Notes under the pieces: generated by a model
Databases searched by the model: none
The model's input: the letters and a program-made list of their open reading frames with translations, nothing else
What the model was told of the DNA's origin: nothing
Assembly (NCBI GenBank): GCA_022559845.1
Contig: CM040126.1
Coordinates: 127,572,886-127,636,885 of the forward strand
DNA from: Amorphophallus konjac
Lineage: Eukaryota; Streptophyta; Magnoliopsida; Alismatales; Araceae
Length of the DNA: 64,000 nt
Direction of reading: 5' to 3'
Made by a program: the position numbers and the translations under genes
In this document: positions 44,321 through 56,220 of the stretch, piece after piece
Position numbering within the stretch: position 1 is the first letter of the stretch
Layout: each line of letters begins with the position of its first letter

Positions 44321-46538
44321 TTAATGTGCTGCAGGTGTGCCTTGGAACGAACAAAGAGGGGTAAATAAACCATGGCACTCAAAATGAAAACCCTAGGATC
44401 CTACGCTTCAGGTCAGTTCTGAACACTCTGTTTAAATTCCATCATCTGAAAATTGAGAATTTGAAATGATTGTATATCATGTTGCTCTGTTGGTGCTAAA
44501 TTGAAATTTTCTGAAATGGGAATTGCTCAATCATGTTCATGGTAGCTCACTTATGTCTGAAGTGCATGGATTATAATTGAATGTCAAACTTGAAATCATG
44601 TGATGTGCTTTCATCATATATCATGCACTTAGTCAGGGGGAGTTCAACCATTCTTGATTAACCATACTGCTGCTCATGCTTTGTTGTTTACATGATGCAT
44701 CTAGACAGAGGGAGCTTTTTAGATCATCTTGTTCACCTTTACTTGAAATTCTCCTGTTAAGTCAATTGGATCTTCTGCTGCTCTCAATTTGTTTTACTTG
44801 AATTCTCTGCTGTCATCACTGAAATAGCTGATCTGTCTGTATTCCAGACTCAGCTACTGTTTGCTGATATACACTCTTTTGATGCTCTTCTTTCCTGTTG
44901 TTGTTTTCTTTCACCAGCTTACACTCATCATTCACATTCTTCTTAGTTGGTGTGACTGATTTGTATCTATTGTTGATTAGTTGGTCAGCTGTATTTTTGA
45001 TCTAATCTGAGGAACTCAAGCTGCATGCCATGCAATTCAGTCTGAGAATCATGTAGAAATTCCTATCATATAGGTTTAAGAGTGACCACTGAATCAAACA
45101 GATATAAGGTTAATGTATTCTCAGATTTGCATTTAAATGACTTGAAAATATCTGAATGATAAGCTTTAATAAACTTTAACCATATGGGTCATGAAAACCT
45201 TAGATTCACTCATCTGAAATCTGAAAATTTGAAATCAAGGCTACTTTGGTTGAGATACATAGAGTGAGTATTGTTCTTAAACATTAACCTTGAAGAGTCT
45301 GACTAAAAAAAAAATCGGTTAGTAATGTAATGACTTTGTTCACTGAGAAACTGGGTCCTCCATCAAAGAAATGAAGTAAACCCAAGTCATGAAGTGTCAT
45401 AGTCGCTTAAAGCAAAAAATCATTGAGAACCTGACAGAGCAATGGCATGTTTGTGTTGAGTAACTGAGGAGTCTGGCCTCTGATCAAGGTGTCTCCTCAC
45501 GTAAAAAGACACTTCTATTGCTAAATCTGGTCTCAATGTTGAGAGGCAATGACAGTTATTACACTGAGTAACTAGGTCACTTCACCTGAGACGTGTTGTG
45601 CCTCACGTAAAAAGGTGTTGATCAACTTAAATTACTCAGGAAAAGAATAATGTGCTTCAAATGAAAATCTTGCAAACTCTGTCAACACATGCTCTTGTAA
45701 AAGTGTTTAATCTCAATACTAATCTGTGTAACTCTCAAAGGAGTCATTGAGATCATGCGTGTAAGATAAAGATGATTGATCCTGAGTGTTATCTGATTAT
45801 TTGGTTCACCTTTATTAAAACTTGAATTCAGATATAAGTATTGAGTTTAATTGATAAATTTGGTATACATCATAATTAAATCAGGTTGGTCAAGTTGCCA
45901 ATTCATAACCCTCTATGATAGGAGAGTCTATTCATGTTAAGACTTATTGGAGTGGTGCATGCCTTACAATTCCTCATGATCTGATTCACCCCTGACAACT
46001 TAATCAACAGGAACCTTGTTGACAATTCTCTCTTATCTGTTGATTGGTTGTTCCTTGAGATGTACTGTGCTTTGACTGTTTGTCACCCCTACTCTTTTCT
46101 ACCTTTACTTTCCTATCATCAACTGTTTTACTCTCCACACTGTTGGAATCTTTCATCTTGTTTCTGTAACCTATTCTAGTTCTATGGACCTTCCACCTGC
46201 TTCATTTTGTCCATACATATGTGAGGTGCCACAACCATTATTGGTTTGGATTCCTTGTGGTGGCAGATTTTAGATTACTTCATTGGATAACCAGAGTTCA
46301 TTCCTGCACTTCAGGGGGAGTTTTGGGTCATCTGCATTTAAGGGGAGAGTAGTCAAACATTCATGTCTATAGGGGGGGTTCTTATATTTTAAATAGGGGA
46401 GAATTGGTATCAAATTTCATACATTTCTTTCATTCCACTCGCAAATCATTTTCTTTTTAATTATGTCAAAGGGGGAGAATTGTTTGCTTACTGAGTCTGC
46501 GTGACTCATTGTGTTGACATCATCAAAAAGGGGGAGAT
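44321..46538 (+). other. Sire-B 3' region: no pol, repeated purine tracts, repeated 50-bp block
   Basis: No RT, integrase or env motif is visible in six frames. GGGGAG-type tracts recur near 44636, 44707, 46313, 46340, 46390, 46469 and 46530; the last one (AAAAGGGGGAGATT) abuts the 3' LTR and is the likely plus-strand primer. Three copies of the shared block lie at 45341-45400, 45457-45514 and 45564-45617. Confidence 0.7.
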
Positions 46539-48727
46539 TGTTATGCCCCTTGTGTTTTGATGATAGTGTGTTATTTTTTTGATGATAGCAACTCAATGAG
46601 TCACCACATAAGAATGATGATGATCTATGCTAACTGCTATGGGGAGCGTTATGGGGAGTGTGTTAGGTCTAGGCCCCTTGTGCATTATTGATGATATGAT
46701 GTTTTGAGTTTATTGTTCTGATTAAATGTCCATGCTCAGGTTAAGTCAGTACAGAGTTTTGCCTAGACTACATGGCTTCTTGGTGCATACTTTCATCCTG
46801 AACAAGCTAAGTCCATGCATATGTTTACTGCATGAACCCTGAGTTCATACAAGGTTGCTCACATGTCGATAAGCTCGTACATGCATACATAAAGTTGATG
46901 CAAGCTCTGTTGCAGCACGTAACCGAGTCAGTGCAGGATTAACTGTCTAGGCATGTGCATATCATAACTGTGGTTCATCGTGGCTATAAGTCAGTGCATA
47001 TTCTTCCCTTCGCTCATGCCAAGTCGGTGCATGTCTGAGTCTCACTCAGCGTCTTGATTGTGTCTAAGGCATACATATTTGGTGCATGTTTTCTTGCATA
47101 AGCGAAGTTAGTGCATCTTTTTGATTCCATGCATACACAATGTCACCAAGTCCGTGCTACTCCTGTTGTAGCATGAACTCAAGTTGATGCAACTTTTGTT
47201 GCTGCACTCAACTAAGTCTGTGCATGGGTGCATCTTACACAACTAAGTATGTACATTCTTCGATGACATGTCTGTGCATCTTTTGTACCATGCACTCAAA
47301 GTCTGTACATTCTTCGGTGGCATATCTGTGCATCGTTTGTACATTGCACGCAAAGTCTGTACATTCTTCGACGACATGTCTGTGCATCTTTTGTACCATG
47401 CACTCAAAGTCTGTACATTCTTTGGTGGCATATCTGTGCATCGCTTGTACATTGCAAACAAAATCTGTACATTCTTTGCTGGCATGTCTGTACAACTTTT
47501 GTTCCATACATACGTAAAGTTCGTGCATTTGAATATTAAGTCTACACATGATTGCCTTGATGACTTAGCAAGTCTATACATTCTCGAACCAACTCTGTGC
47601 ATCTTTCTACTATCCTCATATTGATTTTAACTGATATTAAGTCTAACCTTTGCAGGATATTTACTCGAGGAGTTTAAGAAGGGCACGTGATCCAAGAATG
47701 GAGGATGTGCCAGGATCGTGACACGTGTAAAGTAGTGAGCTGAAATGCTGCCACGAGGTCAAGGCGCTAGGGCGGGAATTCATGGAGGACACACGCCCAC
47801 CTATCTGCTACTGCTATAAAAAGAAGACTTCTCCATCTGGAGAAGATGATCGTGTGTGTAAGGATTGAAAAATACCTTAGAAGAGCAGAAGCAGAAAGAG
47901 CCTGCACGATCCAGAGAGAAGAGAAAGAGAAGAAAAGAAACGAAGAAGAAGAAGAAAGATAGAGAGAGAGATAGAGAGTTAGAGGAGAAGGAGAGAAGCT
48001 TCATCAGAAGATCTATCCCTACTGGAATCTGGATCATATCCAATCCAGTCAGCTCCATGGGAGCCACATCTGTGTTGATGTCATTTACAGCTTTCAGTTG
48101 CTATGTTTTCTTGTCTCTTGTTTTTCTTTTGAACCTTTATTCAAGCTGTTAGTCAGCGGAGCAAGCTGTGTTGCTCAGCGGTTGCAGAGGAGGATACCTC
48201 TGGTCGGCTAAGCTGTATTGCCCAGCGGATCAAGCTGTTAGGCAACTGATGGCTAAGTTGTACTGCCCAGTGGAAGCAAGCTGTGATGCTCAGCAGTTGT
48301 AGGCAAGTTGTGAGGCTCAGCTGTTTAAGCTGTGTATCAGCAAAATCCACACTCTGGTCTGAGTGTGGGGTGGACGTAGGTCTGGAGGACCGAACCACCT
48401 AAAAATTTTTCTATGCAGTGATTTGTGTGTCTATTGTGTTTCGGTAGATGCATGCTTAGGCTCGATGTGTTCTTTCATCTAGTGAGTGGTTTATTCGCAC
48501 ACCGCATATTTGATTGAATATGGGTCTGCACACCAGCGCATATATAGTAGATCAGAAGTTCAGTCTATCTGATCTTTCCATTTCATTTGAAGATAGCACC
48601 TGTGTCATACAAGGCACCTATTTGTGTTAATTCCGCATCATTGTTCGGTTACAGGTTTTAATCGGACAAAATTTTAAATAGGGTATTCATTCAACCCCCC
48701 TTCTGAATCTGAGCCTTGCACCCATCA
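46539..48727 (+). repeat. Sire-B 3' LTR
   Basis: 2189 bp, closely similar to 39598-41787 including the 54-bp array (about 47247-47515), TATA box (47815-47822) and hairpin array (48155-48405). It is followed by GCTTG (48728-48732), the right target duplication. Confidence 0.92.
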
Positions 48728-49752
48728 GCTTGCTTGCATGTATATATACTTCTAGAAAACCATTTCTTGAAAATCTTCTAAGACTTCACCTCCTTGTTAT
48801 AAAAAATGCATTGATTGTTATCATTTGTGAATCATGACATACAAAGGAGAAGGAACTATTTCTAATTGTGCATACATTTAGGGGGAGTTATAGCTATAGT
48901 ATGACAAATTCATGTTCTACATACATAGCAATTACCCACACACCTTACACAAGATGATGCATATGACTTTAATTAATAAGGATTTCAGAACTACTTTTCA
49001 ACACTTTAAGGGAAATAAAATTTCTACATGGAAATGAAGAGAATCGTGAGGAAAAAGCTGTCAACCCCATTCAATAAGTGGAAAGTGGAACTGAGTAGCC
49101 GGGAATCCCCACTGAAACAAATGAGGAAACTCACGTCGAAAAGTGAAGCTAAAATCTATAAGATTCAAAATTGTGATGAATCCTAGTAGCTGGGAAATCC
49201 TATTGAGACACATGAGGTGACTCGCGTCGAATGGTGAAATCCAATAAAAAAATGAATAAGGGGGTTGTGCGAAGCTACAAAAAGTCGAGGATCTAAATAG
49301 AATTGTAGAAAAGAAATAACCCTCTAGTGTTCTCTAGAAATTCTGTCAATATCCATATTATTCTAAAGTTCATTACTCATTTTCACATATTTCACTTGGG
49401 TATTATTGTGATGTTTGTATAGCTTGAATCTGTTCTTATCATGGCTTATGCAGTGCTTCTAACATATGCATGCACTACCTTTTTTGATTATGCCTCATGC
49501 TCCACACTATGACTTGAATCAAATGCTCTTTTCGTATCCTTCTATCCCATTGAGAGGGAGATATACATATGTACATGCATGTTTGTATCTCATGCTTGCT
49601 TGCTTGCGTGCGTCAGTATCCTGTTTCATTGATATGGTTGGTTTTCATGCAAAATGCTCCAGCTCTTGTGTTCCCCATTTTTGATCATGCCAAAGGGGGA
49701 GAAAAATGTTTAGATTATCACAATGTTTTGTCATCATCAAAAAGGGAGAGAT
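48728..49752 (+). other. Sire-A 3' untranslated region after Sire-B
   Basis: Non-coding. It holds two copies of the shared block (49092-49149 and 49184-49236), an AGGGGGAG tract at 48879 and another at 49696, and the final AAAAAGGGAGAGAT (about 49739-49752), which adjoins the 3' LTR and is the likely polypurine tract. Confidence 0.75.
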
Positions 49753-51537
49753 TGTTGGGTATGTGTTCTCACATTATTTTGGACCCTAGTTTTGATGATA
49801 ACAAATATTGTGAGTTTGTGGGAGCAAAACATTGTGTGTGGTTTAACGAATTCAAAACATTGTGTGTTTGGAAGAGCATGTGCTTTATAATGACATTTGG
49901 TTGCATTTTGATGTTGAAATGTGATGAATAATACTTCCTATTTGATTGTGTGAGTGTATTGTTTTTAAATGGAACAATCATGTTTTTCATATTTTTGGAA
50001 GGACTTAAAATGATCAACAAAGATGCTCACTCATGTGCAAATGAATATCCCTCATTTGAGGCTTTTCTTGTGTTGAGTATATGGGAGGTTCAAGAATGTC
50101 ATTTGCATAATTAAAGCCTCCATGATCTTGTATTTGTCAAACACTTTTGTTGGTTGAGAATGGAAGTCAAAATCTTGGTGAAGTGTGCTTGTTGTAGTTT
50201 ATTTGGATGAACAAGCTCAAAATGTTAAATTTGATGCTCAAATGTTGATTATGATCTAACCGCTTGTTTCATCATGTGTTTCAGGTTAAGAAATCATGTT
50301 TGATCATCATGGGACTTTGGTAACATCTAAACATTTATTTTCCCATGTATTTTTAGTGATTTGATAAGTTTTTGAAACCCATAATGGCATGGGTCGACCC
50401 CTGTGGTAGACCCGTGAAGCTTCTTGTTCGGACAGAACCAAAATTGTGACCCAGTGTGCAGGGGTCGACCCACACAGCATGGGTCGACCCCATGGGTCGA
50501 CCCCTGGGTTTTGAGTTTTTCTACCCCGGGTTTATGCCTCTGGAAGCCTGAGGGTCGACCACATGGGTCGACCCCTTCCGGACGGACTTTGCGAAACCGA
50601 TTAAAACCCATTGAAAACCTTTCTAAACATTACCAAAATACCCCCAAATGGTTCCTAAACATATTAGGGTGTTTTTAACACATATTGGGAGGGGTCTTTG
50701 GGTCTTTGGGTAAGTTTCCTATATATATGAATGAGAAATCCGAGTTTGGTCTTGGTGAACCCTAATGTGCTTATTTTCTCTTGTCTTGTAGATGAAGAAA
50801 GGGGGAAAGGAAGGAGAGGCTCTTGCAAGCTTGATTTCATCTCCAACGAATCATCTTTGGAGATCGTGGAAGAAGAGATAAAGGAGCGGATCGACGAGAA
50901 GAACAAGAGGATGCTCAAATCGCTGTCGTCCGACCACTCTTCGACTTGAGGCTTAGAGAAGACATTCTACAAACCCTTTCTACTCTTGGGGATTCACTTC
51001 TTCATCTCATTTTCATTCATTTGAGTCATTTTCCTTTGGTTCACAAGCATGTATTGAACATATCCTTCATTTTTCTGAACTCCGCCGTTGTGTGTGTGTT
51101 GAACCGTTTTCGAACGGTAGTAGATCGTTGTGCTGTAGTGTTGCAGCTTGTGTTTGTGGTTAGATCCATTGTGGATCATGTAGGAGACGGCGTCTCCGTG
51201 TCTCTTGGAGCGGAAGCTCCGTGCGCTTCATTTGAAGCGAGTGGATCCTCACCGTTTTGGTGAGGGGTGGATGTAGGGAGCCCGTCGTGGTCCTGAACCA
51301 CCTAAAAATCTATCTTGCATTGTGGTTGGTTGTGGTTTGCTTGTTTACATTGTTTTTGTTGAACGTGTGAGAACGGTAAGCTTGAGAGAATTAATTTCTT
51401 CATAGCTTGTATTTCATTCGTTCATCATTTGCGTTAGTAGTTATTTAATTTGCTACGTTAACTTTAAAATTACTATCGTGCTTGGCGGGGACAATTCTAC
51501 CCCCCTTCTTGTCCACACGAGAACCTTTGGGACAACA
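49753..51537 (+). repeat. Sire-A 3' LTR
   Basis: 1785 bp, matching 32741-34504 with scattered substitutions and small indels. It retains the GTCGAC cluster (50391-50575), the TATA box near 50723 and the hairpin chain (51180-51315). In one stem the base corresponding to the last C of TCCC is T, giving a G-T pair. Confidence 0.92.
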
Positions 51538-52598
51538 ACTCCCTCATCTGTCTGTTTCTCTATCTACCTGTCAAAAGTGCATTTCTTTTTGTTCCAACAG
51601 TCTTCTAGCCTAGCTTTTACATGCACTTCTGTTCATCATTTCAAATTGTGTTCTTCATCAAAGTTGTTCATTTCCAAATGCTCTTCAATTTTTTCTCATT
51701 TATCCCCTCCTATTTTTCTCCCATTTTTAAGTTATTCTCGATTTTCCAACCCTCTATTCTTCATCTTTTTACTATTCATTCTCCTTTTTAAGTCGCATTC
51801 TCCTCCCTTTTTCACCAACCTCCTCATGTTTTCTGCTTCTACTGTCTTCATCAAAGTTCTTCCCCTTTCCATGCTCTCCAACTTTGTCTTCTACCACATC
51901 TCTTAATTCCTCTCCGATTTTAAACTATTCTCTCTTATTTCACCCTCTGTTTTACTCACTTTTCCTTCTTACTATTCACCCATTTTCTTCTCCATTTTGA
52001 ATTCATGTATCACATGTCTTAGAGTCTTTTCTCTTCCCTCTATCTCCTCTCCGTCCACATTCTTCCATACCTCCCCTTGGCGGAGATTCTCCCTCGGTGT
52101 CCTCAAGGCGGTGTTCACTTCAAGGCGGGGTGGACTCAAAGGCTCGGCGCTGCGTGAACGGCGGCGATCTTCCATTCCCGGCTATTTCTTCCATTTTTCC
52201 TTTGTTTTATTGCAAGTTGTGATTGTAATTCTCATAGAGTTGTACTCTTCATTTTGATAGCAATGAAAATGGCTTTTGTTCATTGAGTTCTTCCTCTCTT
52301 TCCCCCTATCTTCAACATTTCTCTTCTCAATCCCTCTCACATTCTTTACGTAGTTTTATTTCAATTCCATGCATCTTTTCTTTCTTTTTGTTTAAGCTCA
52401 CTCAAACTCGGATTTTCTCAAATACAAGTGTTTTTCAACTAGTGCTCAATTGAAAATATTTCTTCCTCGTGGGATCGACCCGTATTCTCATCACTTTACT
52501 TGAATTTTCAAAGCTATTTAAGTGAGTGAGTGCGGTTATAATTTTGGAAATTGTATGTGACACGGCATATTTTAAACGACACATTATCTTGCGCATCA
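51538..52598 (+). repeat. Athila-A 3' LTR, right part
   Basis: It resumes CTCCCTCATCTG as in the 5' LTR at 22889 and ends TGCGCATCA. GATAC follows at 52599-52603 as the probable right target duplication; its partner is outside the window. Confidence 0.9.
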
Positions 52599-53857
52599 GA
52601 TACTGGACTCTCTCTATTTCTTGAATAGGTCCTAGTAGGTTTGGATGTTAAGATCTTCTACCTTGCATAAACTAGGATGAAGAGAGAGATGAGATAGATT
52701 TTTTTTTGTTTGATGATGATTTTTTTATTTTTTGTTTTAACAAATACAAACAAGTTGTCACACAATTTACCTAAGACACCTATGTTTTCCTTAGACATAA
52801 AAGTTGGGTTTCACAAAGAGACTAGATACAACATAAGTTCACTTTCTAATTTGTCAATTGGCCAGGTAAGAGGTGGGGTAGTGGGAGGCTCCCCTTGCTT
52901 TCGCAAGGTCCTAATTAAAAATCATTTGCCTGCTTATGACGTTTATCGTTGACCTCTAGCCTTAGACACCAATTTCTAAAAGAAGATTCTAGACTCAAGT
53001 CGCACCCAATCACAGTGTGATCCTAGGGCCAATGCCTATTGATTTTTTATTAGGGTATAGGTGATGCAAAGATGAAGGAGATTGTGATTTATGGGCCAAG
53101 GAAATGTGATCAAATCTCCACCTTATGTGATTATGGGTTTTACCCTTAAGGTATTTTGAAATGATATGCAACAACCAAGGCTCAAACAAGGGGTTATGTG
53201 CAAGTATGCATGAGCATGTGATTAAGGAAAAGTTTGAAAAAACTCACCTTGCCCCCCCCCCCTCCCCCACAATCTTGAACAATGCAATTAACAAAAATTA
53301 AACAAGAAGAATTATATCCTAAATGATGCATGACCTAAAACATGAAAGTGTGGTTTCTACTCTTGGAATGAAGACTTTTATTAAGTTCAAATAATGAGTT
53401 TTTTTTGAACCTATCTAAACAACAATATAAAAGAAAACTTAGGAAGTGACACAAAATGAGAGGAGTTTAGGATACTTACTTGAAGCACAATCCCTCGTTC
53501 TTTTTGACTCAATTCAAAGACTAAGGAAAGGAAGGAGAACTTACCTCTGAATGTTTCTGGTTTTTTTTTCTTCCTTTTATTTTGATTTTTTTATTTTCTT
53601 CTCAGACCTTATGTGACACTTCTTAGACCTTCTACGACAGTTATTTTCTTTGGAATTTCTAAATTATGTCCTCTGTACCTACGCTTCAGCTTTCTGTGAA
53701 AGATTTTTCTGACATATTTTTTTTTGGATTTGCAGGTTTGATTTGTTTTCCTGGAAAAACAAAAAAACAAGAAAGATTCGTAGAAATATATACACAAGGG
53801 AAATAAAATTTTCAACTCAAAAAAATCAAAAGTCTCTCCGACAATGGTGCCAAAAAT
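52599..53857 (-). mobile_element. Athila-B interior: 5' untranslated leader (antisense), truncated by Athila-A
   Basis: The reverse complement matches the Athila-A leader in places: 52855-52975 corresponds to 24825-24965, including GGTGTCTAAGGCTAGAG and TGGGAGGCTCCCC-type text. On the minus strand the primer site TGGCACCATTGTCGGAGA is at 53852-53835, five bases after the LTR. Gag would lie left of 52599 but is separated by the Athila-A insertion. A C-run is present at 53252-53270. Confidence 0.8.
53835..53852 (-). promoter_or_regulatory. Athila-B primer binding site
   Basis: TGGCACCATTGTCGGAGA on the minus strand, a variant of the tRNA-Asp site of Athila elements. Confidence 0.75.
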
Positions 53858-54119
53858 TGATGGTATGCGAACACTCATCGTTAAAAGCACCGCGCACTCA
53901 ATTTCAAAAATTCCGTACTCACATATTAAAATTAAGATTTTAAGTGTGGTGATGAATATGGGTCGATCCCACGAGGAGGCTAGATATTTTTTTAGGTTGA
54001 AAATCTTATTTCTCTTTTATTTTTTAAGAAATAAAAACAACAGAAGTTGTTGGAAGGATTTTTTATGGGAAACAACTAAAATAGAACAAGATTAAAATCT
54101 ATCTAAAGAAGCTTGGAGG

Positions 54120-55350
54120 GGTAAAGGAGAGAAAAAGGGAGGGAGAGAGAGAGAGAGCCAACAATCTAGAGAGACAATGGCACTAACTATTTCTTAATGC
54201 TCCAAAATAAAATCTTACAATGGGTAGATGTTCAAAAAAATAACACAAAAAAGTACAATACTTGAAATAAAATCTAACTAAAAATGCACATTAAAGAACT
54301 AAGGAGGAGGGGATGTAGGAGAGAAAATAGACAGATGTAGGAAGAGAACGAGATCGAGGTGGAGGTGGAGGTTGTTAATAAGATAAAAGAAAAGAAAAGA
54401 AATTTACGGTGTGAAGTGTGTGAGAAGTGAGACAAAGAGAAGAGCGAGAGATCAAGAGGGGGGAGAGAGAGAGAGAATGAGAGAGTGTGTGTGTGGCATA
54501 TGTGAGTGTGTGTGTACGTGAGAGGGTGAGAGACGGAGGGGGAGAACGGTGAGAGGGAGGCTGTGTGTGCATGTATGGTGTGTGCGTGTGGTGAAGAGGA
54601 AGAGAGGGAGCAGGGCGGCGACGGAGAGAGGAGAAGAGAGGGAGGTGGAAGAGAAGAGGAGGATGAGTGTGTGTGTGTGTGTGAGTTAGAGAGAGAAAGA
54701 GAGATGGAACGGAGAGGCAAAGTGTGTGTGTGCGATGTGTGAAAGGGGGTGTGTGCGGGTTGCAGTCAGTGCAGAAGAGAGGGAACAAGGGGGACGCGGC
54801 GGTAGAGTGTGGGTGTGTGTGTGGGTGTTCAAAAGGGAGGAAGAGAGGGGGAAGTGTACGTGTGTACTTGTGTGTGCGGTGGCGAGAAAGAGAGAGGGTG
54901 AGGGAGGACAGGAGGGTAAGTGGAGGCGAGCAAGGGAGGGAGAGTGGGTGAAGAGAAGAGAGAGGCATTGAGGGAGGCGAGGTGGCTGTTATGCAGAGGG
55001 AGTGTCGCGGTGCAGAAGCAGAGAGAAAGAGGGGGAGAGAGGGATGAGAGGAGAAAGGGGAGGGGAAGAGAAGCCGCGCCGGCGCCCCTATTCAGAACAG
55101 GGGCTCCGGACTGAAGGGGAGTGCATGGAAAGAACTAGAGAGAGATGGGAGATGAAGGAGGAGAAAGAAGAGGAAGGGGCTGTGCAGAGGTGCAACCGGA
55201 GGGGGAGAAAGGAGAAGAGAAGGTGAAGGAGTAGGCTCGGAGGGGGAGAGAACGCGCGAGTGTGTGATGGTGCAGAGGAGAAGAAGGCTAGCAGGAGGAG
55301 AGGAAGGAGATTGCCCCTGGGGAGGAGCGAGTGAAGAAGATGCCCTCGCC
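54120..55350. repeat. GA/GT-rich simple sequence in Athila-B LTR
   Basis: Dense GAGAGA, GTGTGT and AGGGAG runs span 1.2 kb of the plus strand (CT/CA-rich in the element RNA), interrupted by short unique segments. Confidence 0.9.
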
Positions 55351-55385
55351 AAAAAAAATGCCCTCGGGAGAGGGAGAGTTGCGAG

Positions 55386-55392
55386 ATTTATA
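55386..55392 (-). promoter_or_regulatory. TATA box in Athila-B LTR
   Basis: GGCCTATAAATCTCG on the minus strand, placed before the CT-rich leader as in Athila-A. Confidence 0.55.
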
Positions 55393-55427
55393 GGCCCCTA
55401 TGTCGTGACATGCTTACTGCTACTATT

Positions 55428-55515
55428 GAGATTCACCTGCTGCCTATGAGATTCACCTGCTGCCTATGAGATTCGCCTGCTGCATATGAGATTTGCCTAC
55501 TGCCTATGCGATCTT
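55428..55515. repeat. 20-bp tandem repeat
   Basis: About four and a half copies of GAGATTCACCTGCTGCCTAT with a few substitutions, upstream of the TATA box in the element's orientation. Confidence 0.9.
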
Positions 55516-56220
55516 GCCGTGTTCCCAGAGCTCGCCTGCTCCCCATGCGCCTGCAGCCATCGAAGCCTTCAAATCCTTCTCAGCCATTCATGCCAGCATC
55601 TGCACACTGGCTTCCCATGCAACCCTGCATCCTACTGCTCGGATCTCACCGGCTCCCCATGTAATCTTGTAGTGTTCCTAGAGCTCTTGCAGACTCCCCA
55701 GGCAATCTTGCAGACTCCCCATGTCTGGTGTGCATGATGCTCTGCTGCTGCCCTGCATGCGTGCTGGAGGTGCTGCCATGTTCGTCTGCTGCATGAGGGG
55801 GCCAGGCTGTTCACACATGAGGTGCTTGCCGTGTTAGCCATGCAGGACACGTATAGCCGCTTGCCCACACACATGAGCCCACCCGGATGCACTATTCACA
55901 AAGTTGACAATATATGAAAAAAATTCTATAAAGGCCCCTCAACCAAGTTTAATCAATGACAAATATACTTAATCATTTCTCCATCCATCTTGTTTATTCA
56001 AAAAATGACTTTTGAGAAACCAAATTTGGACAAAATTCTAATGAAAATTTTAATTATGCAATTGTCTTATTTTAAAAGTGTCTCAAGTCCCATTAATTCT
56101 ATAAAATTCTCCATTTTGTGAGAGACCAAGATTATCATGTAAAGTTGCATAATTAACTTCATTAAAGCCCAAGAACGATGTATGTGATATGAATAAGAAT
56201 AGACAAATAAGCACTTATCA

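Larger units (their letters stand above)
39598..48727 (+). mobile_element. Sire-B: gag-only non-autonomous Sirevirus-like copia element
   Basis: LTRs of 2190 bp (39598-41787) and 2189 bp (46539-48727) start TGTTRTGCCCCTTG and end CTTGCACCCATCA. A copia-type primer site TGGTATCAGATC follows. The 4.75-kb interior holds a damaged gag with a coiled coil and a multiple zinc-knuckle region (41942-44320) and no protease, integrase or RT. The 3' part (44321-46538) is non-coding with repeated A/G tracts of the kind described in Sireviruses. It inserted into Sire-A 47 bp after pol. Confidence 0.92.
32741..51537 (+). mobile_element. Sire-A: Sirevirus-like Ty1/copia retrotransposon, split by Sire-B
   Basis: LTRs lie at 32741-34504 (1764 bp) and 49753-51537 (1785 bp), both starting TGTTGGGTATGTG and ending GGGACAACA. 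A TGGTATCAGAGC primer site (initiator Met tRNA type) follows the 5' LTR. Gag, protease, integrase, RT and RNase H follow in copia order. Gag has a long coiled-coil tail and there are A/G-rich tracts upstream of the 3' LTR, both of which point to Sirevirus. It entered the Athila-A 3' LTR at 32740; the flanks read CACCTC on the left and ACTCCCTC on the right, an imperfect 5-bp duplication. Confidence 0.93.
22552..52598 (+). mobile_element. Athila-A: degenerate Athila-lineage LTR retrotransposon, 5' LTR truncated in window, 3' LTR split by Sire-A
   Basis: The order is partial 5' LTR (22552-23946), primer site (23952-23969), gag, protease, RT, RNase H and integrase (25307-30850), polypurine tract (about 31992-32003), 3' LTR (32004-32740 plus 51538-52598). 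The LTR ends are TGATGAG...CGCATCA. The TGACGCCGTTGTCGGGGA primer site, the RT sequence and the GCGCTTCTGGGAGGCAACCC signature after pol are typical of Athila. About 400 bp at the start of the 5' LTR are displaced to before the window by Tat-A. Pol has many stops and frameshifts. The right flank (52599 on) is the interior of an antisense Athila. Confidence 0.92.
53858..56220 (-). repeat. Athila-B 5' LTR
   Basis: 2363 bp on the minus strand, TGATAAGTGC...CGCATACCATCA. It shares with Athila-A the CCTCGTGGGATCGACCCATA segment near its end (about 53955-53980). A TATAAAT box lies at 55392-55386 (minus). Downstream of it the transcript is very CT-rich. No protein gene is likely; many long frames in 54270-55350 come from simple sequence. 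Confidence 0.75.

Noticed and set aside
54274..55352. Long frames on both strands (up to 197 codons) rich in S, L, H, T or E, G, R
   Set aside because: They are translations of GA/GT simple sequence within an LTR, without domain-like composition or conservation.
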